Positions 1 to 7,809 of a stretch of 64,000 nucleotides of DNA are shown in pieces (the first letter of the stretch is position 1; each line of letters starts with the position of its first letter). Where the stretch lies: positions 98,006 through 162,005 of the forward strand of contig CAJSYZ010000001.1 of assembly GCA_910574455.1 (NCBI GenBank). The letters run 5' to 3'. The translations under genes were made by a program, and so were the position numbers. The stretch is from Trichaptum fuscoviolaceum. Taxonomy: Eukaryota > Basidiomycota > Agaricomycetes > Hymenochaetales > Trichaptaceae. The notes beneath the pieces are model-generated. The model saw only the letters and a list, made by a program, of their open reading frames with translations. It ran no database searches and was not told the DNA's origin.

Positions 1-2
1 GG

Positions 3-269
3 CCGTCGCCGCCGTCGATGACTGTGCTGTCAAATGTAACGACGCAGCACAGTCCTAACAATATCCAGCGCTCGTCGCCGTTGGTATCGACGAGCAGTGC
101 GAAAGCGTCTGCGTCATACGTTGCTGCAGGAGCTTCTGCGAACATTGTTGGGAACGGCGCTGCTTCGTCGGCTCTTGGACCGGGTGGGCAGCCAATAAGC
201 CTATCTGTGCACGTCGTACGCGCGCGCACCCGGGGTCTGCTTCTTCTGTGCAATTTATGCTACATATAA
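3..269 (+). CDS. Possible C-terminal end of a Ser/Ala-rich protein (partial, off left edge)
   Basis: This is an open frame from the window edge to a stop at 267-269. It is rich in Ser, Ala and Gly and ends in a basic and then hydrophobic tail. I recognise no domain. The frame stays open upstream of the first ATG at 18, so this may be the last exon of a gene that begins left of the window. Low-complexity composition also makes a chance open frame possible, so confidence is low. Confidence 0.25.
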   Translation, partial: PSPPSMTVLSNVTTQHSPNNIQRSSPLVSTSSAKASASYVAAGASANIVGNGAASSALGPGGQPISLSVHVVRARTRGLLLLCNLCYI

Positions 270-290
270 TGTAGAGGAGATAATTATAAT

Positions 291-375
291 GCGGTGATAT
301 AGCATAGTGGTTATATTACTAGTTCTTTAGAAAAGTGAGTGTAAGATGAGTTAGAGGTTCGAGTCCCGCTTGCGT
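291..375 (+). tRNA. tRNA-like sequence with intact A and B boxes (pseudo-tRNA or SINE head)
   Basis: An RNA polymerase III A box (TAGCATAGTGG, 300-310) is followed by a B box (GGTTCGAGTCC, 356-366), both matching the eukaryotic consensus. The 45-base gap is longer than in an intronless tRNA of this size. The T stem and the acceptor stem do not pair well when I try to fold the sequence, so I do not call a functional tRNA or an anticodon. A decayed tRNA, an intron-containing tRNA, or the head of a tRNA-derived SINE are all possible. Confidence 0.4.
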
Positions 376-904
376 ACTCTATTTTTCCTTAGCTTGAGGA
401 TAAATTTGTGATTAGTATTGAATAAAAATGCATTTGTATTCATTCCAACTTTGTATTGAATACTGACGAATAGTGTGATTCAAAACATTAAATGTATTGG
501 GTTGCTCTTTTGAAGGCCTTGACTACTTCTTCCGAGCCACGGAAATCGTCGATTAATTGGAAGCAGGACTTGGAAATGTCTGGGTGGTGAAGAAACTGAG
601 CTATTTCCTTAGTTGGTATTGAGGGTTCCCCGGGTGGTCTAAAGTAATCGCCCGAAAATTTAGAACTTCTAAGGAATGTAAATATCTTGTGCGCTTCTTC
701 TTTGGGAGGGCGGAAAGACCTGAGCTCCCAATTGAGAAGTATTGAAGTAAGCCACTTTCCCGAAGGTTGTAGGAATTTCTTGTCTAAGAAACGCCCTGGG
801 CCAGGATTGCTGTCGAAGGTCGCAAGAGATGAGCAAGAGTCATTAAAATAGTATCCATACTTTTGCTCAATCTTATTCCGGAATTTCTCCCATTCTGTCC
901 CATC

Positions 905-1722
905 TGTCGAGATCCCGGGCTCCTTTTCTCATTTCCCGCACTTTCCCGCCAAGGATCCCGACATGAGCAGACAAACCCGCGGGGAGAATCCCGCCATTAG
1001 ATTCCCCGCGCGAAACCTCATTCCCGAATCGCACGATCCCATGCTCACGTGACTTATCCCGCACCACCGTCCCGGCAACCATGCACGCATACACACATTC
1101 ATTTACGACGACCCGCCACGGCACACGTACATTCACTTATCAACATACGCTCATTAATCCGTTAGTACCTCAAGGTGACGACCTGCAACAGTCTGGCATA
1201 CCTAGTCTGGCTAGTCGCGGCCCCGGACCGGACGCTGACGTCCACGGACAGGCCGTAGCCATCTGGAGAGACGGGATAGACATGCCTAGCAGTGCGGTCG
1301 TAGCATGTATCGTTTGTAGTAGATAGGTGCGCATTGCGCAAGGACACTTAGCGTAGATTAACTATACAGTCTTTATGAAGTAGATAAATAGCTGTAGGCA
1401 TCGTAAGGAGCACCTCACTTTTGACCTCTTGTGGAGTGCTTCCTTAGGTGCGATCTCTCTCTTTTCTCCTGTGTAGTTAGTTGCGCAATACTTACTTGTG
1501 GAGTGCTTCCTTAGGGATCCGCTTACTTGACGTTCAAAGCAGTGAAGAGTCCTAGCTGGCCTTGAGAATCCCGCGACGCGCCTGGATAGAATCCCGCGCG
1601 TTTCCCGCCTGAATTCCCACGCTCGTTCCCAGTCGCGAATCCAGATTCCCGAACGCGGGTTCTTGTCGCGAATTCCAGTTTCCCGAAACTGTTTCCCGCT
1701 ACAATTCCCGACGGTCGTAACA
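905..1722 (+). repeat. 5' LTR of the chromovirus
   Basis: It is 818 bp and nearly identical to 6795-7612. It starts TGTCGAGATC and ends GTCGTAACA. An 18-bp direct repeat (GTGGAGTGCTTCCTTAGG) occurs twice, near 1431 and 1498. The last 170 bp or so are crowded with TCCCG-containing hexamers. Confidence 0.95.
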
Positions 1723-1811
1723 TTAGGTCAAAAGTCCTGGCTCACCGCCGCTCGGACTCGACACCCTCACGCTCTTTACTTCTACCCCCGCACCCGTACC
1801 GCCGACCCGCG

Positions 1812-3020
1812 ATGTCGTCCCACCAGGAATGGGGAGGACTCGCAGATACCTTCGCTTTCCCGTCCCCTAGCTCCTCGATGGAGGAAGACAAACTCCAGCC
1901 CATCCTTGATCGCCTCGACACCCTCGAAAAGCGCTACTCCAAGCTAGTCAACGAACACAATCAGGTCCAGAACACAGTCGCCCAGCTCAAGCATGCCAAC
2001 CAGGCGTTAGAAGCCCAAATCGCGAGTCAGCCCGCCTCCCCGTCTGGGGGCGGAGCCGGGCTCAAGATGAAGCTTCCCGACACCTTCGAAGGCGAACGAG
2101 CCAAGCTGGAGAACTGGATTCACCAGATTAAGCTCTACCTGTTCGGACAACATCCGGGACTAGACGAAACCCGCAAGGTCGCATTTGCTCTGATGCTACT
2201 GCGGGGGCCGGCGCAAGACTGGGCACGACCCATTCTAGATCGACTCCAGGACATCCCGACACCGCCAGAAGCCGCCAGCCTGGAGGCCCTGTTCGCCGCC
2301 CTTCGCGCCTCTTACGGGGAAATCGATGCAGACAAAGCCGCAGCCGACAAGCTGATGCGCCTACGCCAGACAGGAACGGTCGCCGAGTTTGCGTCGCAAT
2401 TCCGTGCCCTCCAAGCCCTCACCGGGTGGCCCAAGGACGCAACGACGGATGTCATCTACCTCGACATGTTCCGGAAGGGACTCAAAGACCAGGTTCGCCA
2501 GCATATCGCCAGCACAGAGGCGAAGGATATGAAATTCGATGCCTACGTCAACTGGGTTTCCGAAACGGACGAGAAGCTAAGGCTCGCACACGCCTATGGA
2601 CCAGTATCAAAGCCAGCGGCTACGCCCCGAAGCAATCCCGGCACCACTAGTTCAGCTCCGCGTACGATCCCGACTGCGGGCGCAAGCTCGACGAAGGATC
2701 CCAACGCAATGGAGATTGACAGGGTGCGCCGGGAGCGCAGGAGTAAGGGACTATGCTACTACTGCGGAGAGAAAGACCATTTGGTGAGCGATTGCCCAAC
2801 GCGACCGCCATCCCGAAACCTAAAGGCGACGAAATCCACGTCCCCGTCGAGCCCATCGCCCCCCGCGCTCCAGTCGTTCGAAGAAACGCTCAAACGTATG
2901 GCGGAACAGTACGTCCAGAATGTGCAGCAGTCCGTGCTACAGAACGCATTCGCCGCCATGACGCCCGCCGCCAAGAACGTTCACAATCCCGAAGCCCCGC
3001 CCCCAGCGGATTTTCAGTAG
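1812..3020 (+). CDS. gag: Gag polyprotein of the chromovirus
   Basis: This is a 402-residue structural protein that would form the retrotransposon particle. The N-terminal third has a heptad-like coiled-coil segment (from about residue 23, LQPILDRLDTLEKRY). The middle carries the retrotransposon gag capsid-like region (LPDTFEGERAKLENWIHQIK through VIYLDMFRKGLKDQV). Near residue 316 is a CCHC zinc knuckle, CYYCGEKDHLVSDC (CX2CX4HX4C), for nucleic-acid binding. ATG 1812 lies 90 bp past the 5' LTR; an in-frame ATG at 1878 is an alternative. The stop at 3018-3020 lies inside the overlapping pol frame, which is -1 relative to gag, so pol is probably made by -1 frameshifting or reinitiation. I did not find a convincing slippery heptamer. 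Confidence 0.92.
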   Translation: MSSHQEWGGLADTFAFPSPSSSMEEDKLQPILDRLDTLEKRYSKLVNEHNQVQNTVAQLKHANQALEAQIASQPASPSGGGAGLKMKLPDTFEGERAKLENWIHQIKLYLFGQHPGLDETRKVAFALMLLRGPAQDWARPILDRLQDIPTPPEAASLEALFAALRASYGEIDADKAAADKLMRLRQTGTVAEFASQFRALQALTGWPKDATTDVIYLDMFRKGLKDQVRQHIASTEAKDMKFDAYVNWVSETDEKLRLAHAYGPVSKPAATPRSNPGTTSSAPRTIPTAGASSTKDPNAMEIDRVRRERRSKGLCYYCGEKDHLVSDCPTRPPSRNLKATKSTSPSSPSPPALQSFEETLKRMAEQYVQNVQQSVLQNAFAAMTPAAKNVHNPEAPPPADFQ

Positions 3021-4672
3021 GGTCGTATTGCTCAGTCGCGCCCTATACGACCCAACCGCCCTTGTGGCCGAAGAACTCTCTTAATAATGGTCCCTTGTAT
3101 TTAACCATCTCTACAATAGACCGTCGTCTTCGACGACATTTGAAGTTCCCGGTACAGGTTAGCGACGGAAAGACGGATGCCTTAGCCACAGTAATGTTAG
3201 ACAGCGGTGCGTCGGGAACTTTCATAAATTCCCGCTACGTTTCGCGACACGGACTCCAGACCCGGGACTTGGTAATCCCGATACTTTTGCGCAACGCAGA
3301 CAATTCCCCGAACGCGATTGGACGCATCACCAAGGAAGTAGTCCTCAACGTCGAGATGAAGGGACACTTAGAACAGTTGACCATGGCCGTCGCGGATATT
3401 GGCGACGACGATATTATCATGGGGATCGACTGGTTGCGGCACCATAACCCAACCATTGACTGGACCAACGATGTGGTCGATCTCAACCGCTGCCCGCCCC
3501 AGTGTGACAACCAGCTACGCCTGGTCCCGCTTCCCCGCCTCGCCATAGCAGAAGAAGTCGAGACCCCCTGGGGGCCCGACAGGACCCAGGCCGAATGGGA
3601 AGCTGTCCCACCGGGATTTCGGTACTCAGAAAAATATTGGGACCAGTACCACGACGCCGAATCCTACTTCGTCACGACGGACGACCATTTCGCGTACAAA
3701 ATTGCCGCCTCGTACACCCACTCCCAGGCCATCGCTGAGAAGTCTGCGGTGAAGGAAGGCGAGAAAACCTTCGAAGAACTAGTTCCCCCCGAATTCCGTG
3801 AGTTTGCCGACGTTTTCTCGAAAGTTGAATCCGAAAGGCTTCCACTGCGCAAGCCGTATGACCACGCCATAGATTTAGAACCCGGGAAGGTTCCCCCGTA
3901 CAGCAAAATCTATCCCTTGGCCCCAGCCGAACGCGATGCCCTTCGCGAATTCGTTGACGAAAACCTGCGCAAGGGGTACATACGACCTTCGAAATCCCCT
4001 GCAGCGGCTCCCGTCTTCTTTATCAAGAAAAAGGATGGAACCTTGCGCATGGTAGTCGATTACCGACGACTGAACGACATCACGGTCAAGAATCGATACC
4101 CGCTTCCCCTCACGATGGAACTCGTAGACGCGCTGCAAAAGGCGAAAGTTTTCACGACTCTAGATTTACGATGGGGCTACCACAATGTGCGACTGAAGCA
4201 AGGCGACGAGTGGAAGGCTGCATTTCGGACTCAGGAAGGACACTTCGAACCGACGGTGATGACATTCGGGCTCACGAATGCCCCAGCGACCTTCCAGCAC
4301 ATGATGAACGATATCTTCAAAGACCTCATTGGAGTATACGTGATCATCTATCTTGACGACTTGCTAATCTTTTCCGAAGATGAATCGCAGCACGATGAAC
4401 ACGTACGGGAAGTCCTTAAACGGCTACGCGAAAACGACTTGTTCTGCAAACCCGAAAAGTGCAAATTCAAACAGACTTCCGTCGAGTATCTCGGGATGAT
4501 TATTTCGCAGGGAAAGGTGGCGATGGATCCCGCCAAGGTACAGGCGGTCCTCGACTGGCCTACCCCGAAAAAGGTGAAAGACATTCAAGCCTTCCTCGGG
4601 TTCGCGAATTTCTATATCGACGCTTCATTCGGGATTTCTCGCACATCGTCAAACCGCTCACGACGCTGCTGA
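2753..4672 (+). CDS. pol: Pol polyprotein, first part: protease and reverse transcriptase (frame broken at 4614-4617)
   Basis: This open frame is -1 relative to gag and overlaps its end. Recognisable pol homology starts after about 3060. An aspartic protease active site (LDSGASGTF) is encoded near 3200. A linker is followed by reverse transcriptase with the fingers motif (VVDYRRLND, near 4055) and the catalytic YLDDLLIF (near 4350), then PEKCKF and the LGFANFY motif. At 4611-4620 an extra AT dinucleotide shifts the frame, so translation ends at 4672 in non-homologous residues. The homologous reading resumes in the third frame immediately downstream. The lesion lies at the RT/RNase H junction, where no programmed shift is expected, so it is a disabling mutation or a sequence error. 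Confidence 0.9.
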   Translation: MLLLRRERPFGERLPNATAIPKPKGDEIHVPVEPIAPRAPVVRRNAQTYGGTVRPECAAVRATERIRRHDARRQERSQSRSPAPSGFSVGSYCSVAPYTTQPPLWPKNSLNNGPLYLTISTIDRRLRRHLKFPVQVSDGKTDALATVMLDSGASGTFINSRYVSRHGLQTRDLVIPILLRNADNSPNAIGRITKEVVLNVEMKGHLEQLTMAVADIGDDDIIMGIDWLRHHNPTIDWTNDVVDLNRCPPQCDNQLRLVPLPRLAIAEEVETPWGPDRTQAEWEAVPPGFRYSEKYWDQYHDAESYFVTTDDHFAYKIAASYTHSQAIAEKSAVKEGEKTFEELVPPEFREFADVFSKVESERLPLRKPYDHAIDLEPGKVPPYSKIYPLAPAERDALREFVDENLRKGYIRPSKSPAAAPVFFIKKKDGTLRMVVDYRRLNDITVKNRYPLPLTMELVDALQKAKVFTTLDLRWGYHNVRLKQGDEWKAAFRTQEGHFEPTVMTFGLTNAPATFQHMMNDIFKDLIGVYVIIYLDDLLIFSEDESQHDEHVREVLKRLRENDLFCKPEKCKFKQTSVEYLGMIISQGKVAMDPAKVQAVLDWPTPKKVKDIQAFLGFANFYIDASFGISRTSSNRSRRC

Positions 4673-6942
4673 AGAAGGACGTTCGCTGGGCCTGGACAGA
4701 AAACCAGCAGTTCGCTTTCGACTATCTCAAGCGCATGTTCACGACCGCCCCCGTCCTGATGATGCCAGACATGTCGCGACAATTCATCGTGGAATGCGAC
4801 GCCTCTGATTTCGCGACCGGCGCGGTCTTGTCCCAGGAAGGCGACGACGGGCTGATACATCCGGTCGCCTTTTTCTCGAAATCCCTCAACGATGCGGAAC
4901 GCAACTACGAGATTTATGACAAGGAGCTACTCGCGATTATTAGAGCTCTTGACGAGTGGCGACATTATCTCGAAGGTGCGAGTCATAAACTCGATATCGT
5001 GTCTGACCACAAGAATCTGCTATATTTCTCTGAATCCCGAACGCTGACGCGACGCCAAGCCCGGTGGAGTCTGTTCCTCACTCGCTTCGACTTTACGATT
5101 CGCCATCGCCCAGGGCGACTCGGGGGCAAACCCGACGCCATGTCACGACGCGTCGATCTTCAACCCGAAGGCGAAGACAACACGGGACGGACCCTCTTGA
5201 CCCCCGAAATGTTTCGACTAAAAGCAATTCGTCGGGGAATGACACAGGTACACGGGGATCAGGCCCTCCTACGACGCATTCGTAAGTCAGATCAGTATGA
5301 AGACGAACTGGTGGACGCAATCGAGTTGGTCAAGTCCAAGGCGCCTCGAGTCCTGACCAAGGAACTTGAGGACTGGAGCACCGAGGAAGGCCTCATCCTG
5401 TACCAGGGTAAGGTTTACGTCCCGAAAGACGAGACCATTCGCCGGGATGTGGTGAAGACTTACCATGACAGTCTCCCTGCCGGACATCCTGGACGTTGGA
5501 AAACGTTTGAGATGGTAAGCCGCAACTACTGGTGGCCCGGGATGTCTAACTTCGTAGAACGATACGTTTCGGGATGCGATACCTGCGCACGCACGAAGAA
5601 CCGATCCCAACGCCCGGTAGGACTCCTGCAACCGAACGAAATCCCGCAGGGCCCCTGGCAGGCGATTTCGTGCGATTTCATCACCCAGCTCCCCCGATCT
5701 GAGGATTACGACGCAATTTTCGTGGTGGTCGACCGTCTCACCAAGCAAGCGCATTTTATCCCGACCACGTCTGACATTGATGCACCGGAAACTGCGGAAC
5801 TATTCCTGCAGCACGTCTGGAAGCTGCACGGAACCCCCCGCCAGATCATATCCGACCGAGGACCACAGTTTGTCGCGCAGTTCATGAAAGCCCTTTTTTC
5901 CCGACTCGGTATCAAGGGTACCACGTCGACTGCGTATCACCCGCAGACGGATGGGCAAACCGAAAGGGTAAACCAAGAGCTGGAACAATATTTACGGGCT
6001 TTCATAGATACACGACAAGAAAACTGGGCCGGATTACTCCCAATGGCAGAATTCGCGCACAACACGAAAGCGCACGCGGCAACACGACAATCCCCGTTCG
6101 CGCTTGTCTACGGCTACAATCCCGAATTCACGATTGCCCCGAGCGACGGCCTGTCCACGGTCCCCGCCGCGGACGCACGACTACAGGAGCTTCAGCAGGC
6201 ACAGGAAGAGGCAAGAGCGGCTTTGGAGGTTGCGGCAGAGCGCATGAAGCAGCACTACGATCAGGCCAGGAACGAGGCCCCGCAGTACGCAGTCGGGGAT
6301 AAAGTATGGCTTGAGGCGACGAACGTTCGGCGACCAGGAGCACGCAAATTATTACCGAAACGACTAGGGCCGTATAAAGTGAAGGCAAAGCTAAGTGACC
6401 TCACCTACGAACTCGAACTCCCCGCGTCGCTGAAGATTCATCCCGTATTTCACGTATCGCTGCTCTCGCCATACCACGAAGACGACATTCCCGGTCGAAC
6501 GCAACCCCCGCCGCCCCCAGTCGAAGTAGAAGGAGATCTGGAGTACGAGTGGGAAGAGGTTCTGGATGCTAGACGGTTTAGACGGAGATTTGAATATTTG
6601 GTACGATGGAAGGGATATTCGAGCGCGGAAGACACATGGATTCCCGCAAAGGATATGGGTAATGCAAAGGCTAAAATTCGCAGTTTCTATCGAAAACACC
6701 CGGACGCCCCTCGAGAAGTCAACGCTATCGAGCTCTGTGACCTGAGCAAGATTCAAGCTTGGCGCCCCGGAGTTGCGCCTTTGGAGGGGGGTAATGTCGA
6801 GATCCCGGGCTCCTTTTCTCATTTCCCGCACTTTCCCGCCAAGGATCCCGACATGAGCAGACAAACCCGCGGGGAGAATCCCGCCATTGGATTCCCCGCG
6901 CGAAACCTCATTCCCGAATCGCACGATCCCATGCTCACGTGA
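4618..6942 (+). CDS. pol: Pol polyprotein, second part: RNase H, integrase, chromodomain
   Basis: This part continues pol after the frame break; the open frame itself reaches back to 4459. The order is RNase H (VECDASDFATGAVLSQ, DKELLAI, SDHKNL), integrase zinc-binding HHCC module (HPGRWKTFEMV ... CDTCARTK), and integrase core with D-D-E residues (ISCDFITQL, IISDRGPQF, YHPQTDGQTERVNQE). These are followed by the GPY/F module (KRLGPYKV) and a C-terminal chromodomain (YEWEEVLDARRF, YLVRWKGYSSAEDTW). Chromodomains bind methylated histone tails and are known to direct chromovirus integration to heterochromatin. The frame runs past 6795 into the 3' LTR and stops at 6940-6942, so the last 49 residues are LTR-encoded. 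Confidence 0.92.
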   Translation, partial: RRFIRDFSHIVKPLTTLLKKDVRWAWTENQQFAFDYLKRMFTTAPVLMMPDMSRQFIVECDASDFATGAVLSQEGDDGLIHPVAFFSKSLNDAERNYEIYDKELLAIIRALDEWRHYLEGASHKLDIVSDHKNLLYFSESRTLTRRQARWSLFLTRFDFTIRHRPGRLGGKPDAMSRRVDLQPEGEDNTGRTLLTPEMFRLKAIRRGMTQVHGDQALLRRIRKSDQYEDELVDAIELVKSKAPRVLTKELEDWSTEEGLILYQGKVYVPKDETIRRDVVKTYHDSLPAGHPGRWKTFEMVSRNYWWPGMSNFVERYVSGCDTCARTKNRSQRPVGLLQPNEIPQGPWQAISCDFITQLPRSEDYDAIFVVVDRLTKQAHFIPTTSDIDAPETAELFLQHVWKLHGTPRQIISDRGPQFVAQFMKALFSRLGIKGTTSTAYHPQTDGQTERVNQELEQYLRAFIDTRQENWAGLLPMAEFAHNTKAHAATRQSPFALVYGYNPEFTIAPSDGLSTVPAADARLQELQQAQEEARAALEVAAERMKQHYDQARNEAPQYAVGDKVWLEATNVRRPGARKLLPKRLGPYKVKAKLSDLTYELELPASLKIHPVFHVSLLSPYHEDDIPGRTQPPPPPVEVEGDLEYEWEEVLDARRFRRRFEYLVRWKGYSSAEDTWIPAKDMGNAKAKIRSFYRKHPDAPREVNAIELCDLSKIQAWRPGVAPLEGGNVEIPGSFSHFPHFPAKDPDMSRQTRGENPAIGFPARNLIPESHDPMLT

Positions 6943-7612
6943 CTTATCCCGCACCACCGTCCCGGCAACCATGCACGCATACACACACTCATTTACGACG
7001 ACCCGCCACGGCACACGTACATTCACTTATCAACATACGCTCATTAATCCGTTAGTACCTCAAGGTGACGACCTGCAACAGTCTGGCATACCTAGTCTGG
7101 CTAGTCGCGGCCCCGGACCGGACGCTGACGTCCACGGACAGGCCGTAGCCATCTGGAGAGACGGGATAGACATGCCTAGCAGTGCGGTCGTAGCATGTAT
7201 CGTTTGTAGTAGATAGGTGCGCATTGCGCAAGGACACTTAGCGTAGATTAACTATACAGTCTTTACGAAGTAGATAAATAGCTGTAGGCATCGTAAGGAG
7301 CACCCCACTTTTGACCTCTTGTGGAGTGCTTCCTTAGGTGCGATCTCTCTCTTTTCTCCTGTGTAGTTAGTTGCGCAATACTTACTTGTGGAGTGCTTCC
7401 TTAGGGATCCGCTTACTTGACGTTCAAAGCAGTGAAGAGTCCTAGCTGGCCTTGAGAATCCCGCGACGCGCCTGGATAGAATCCCGCGCGTTTCCCGCCT
7501 GAATTCCCACGCTCGTTCCCAGTCGCGAATCCAGATTCCCGAACGCGGGTTCTTGTCGCGAATTCCAGTTTCCCGAAACTGTTTCCCGCTACAATTCCCG
7601 ACGGTCGTAACA
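6795..7612 (+). repeat. 3' LTR of the chromovirus
   Basis: It is 818 bp and differs from the 5' LTR at four positions I could find (near 6889, 6989, 7265 and 7305), all transitions. It is followed directly by the second copy of the CCATC target duplication. Confidence 0.95.
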
Positions 7613-7809
7613 CCATCATTATAAATATCGCGCTGGTGATAGTAGCGAATATCGGTTTCATCGTAAGCGAGTAGGATGTTAGGAGCGTGATCAAGAAGAA
7701 ATTGGAAGCGGTCGAACACGTCTTCTTGGTCGACTTTAAACAGTGTCACGGTCTCCTGTTTGGTTTTCTTCCCCTTTCTCTTGAAAAATTTGCTGATCTT
7801 GTGCATGGT

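Larger units (their letters stand above)
905..7612 (+). mobile_element. Complete Ty3/gypsy LTR retrotransposon with chromodomain (chromovirus)
   Basis: This 6708-bp element has 818-bp LTRs beginning TG and ending CA, flanked by a perfect 5-bp duplication CCATC (900-904 and 7613-7617). The two LTRs differ at only four positions by my count, so the insertion is recent. Inside are gag (zinc knuckle) and pol in the order protease, reverse transcriptase, RNase H, integrase, chromodomain; this order and the chromodomain define a Ty3/gypsy chromovirus. A purine-rich tract (GGAGGGGGG, about 6783-6791) lies just before the 3' LTR and fits a polypurine tract. I did not recognise a tRNA primer-binding site after the 5' LTR. 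A 2-bp insertion breaks pol near 4614-4617, so this copy is probably not autonomous as it stands, unless that is a sequencing error. Confidence 0.95.
488..7806 (-). pseudogene. Unrecognised-family gene split by the LTR retrotransposon
   Basis: The start codon is at 7806 on the minus strand. The frame runs to 7613, is interrupted by the element at 905-7612, and resumes at 899 to a TAA at 488-490. Counting the 5-bp target duplication (CCATC) once, the two parts sum to 606 nt, exactly 202 codons, with no stop. The product resembles the first exon of the long genes in repeat units A and B: NDSCSSLAT here against NDSSSTLAT, RSFRPPKEEA against RYFRPPERSA, and a shared EEVVKAF/EEIVKAF end. The N-terminus is very basic (KISKFFKRKGKK). 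I recognise no known domain. This copy stops where the longer genes continue into a second exon, so it is either a short single-domain version or was already truncated before the insertion. Confidence 0.7.

Noticed and set aside
5287..5754. 155-codon minus-strand frame inside pol
   Set aside because: Shadow of the integrase frame.
6887..7216. Small plus-strand frame in the LTR (also at 1081-1326)
   Set aside because: Present only because LTRs are repeated; no protein features.
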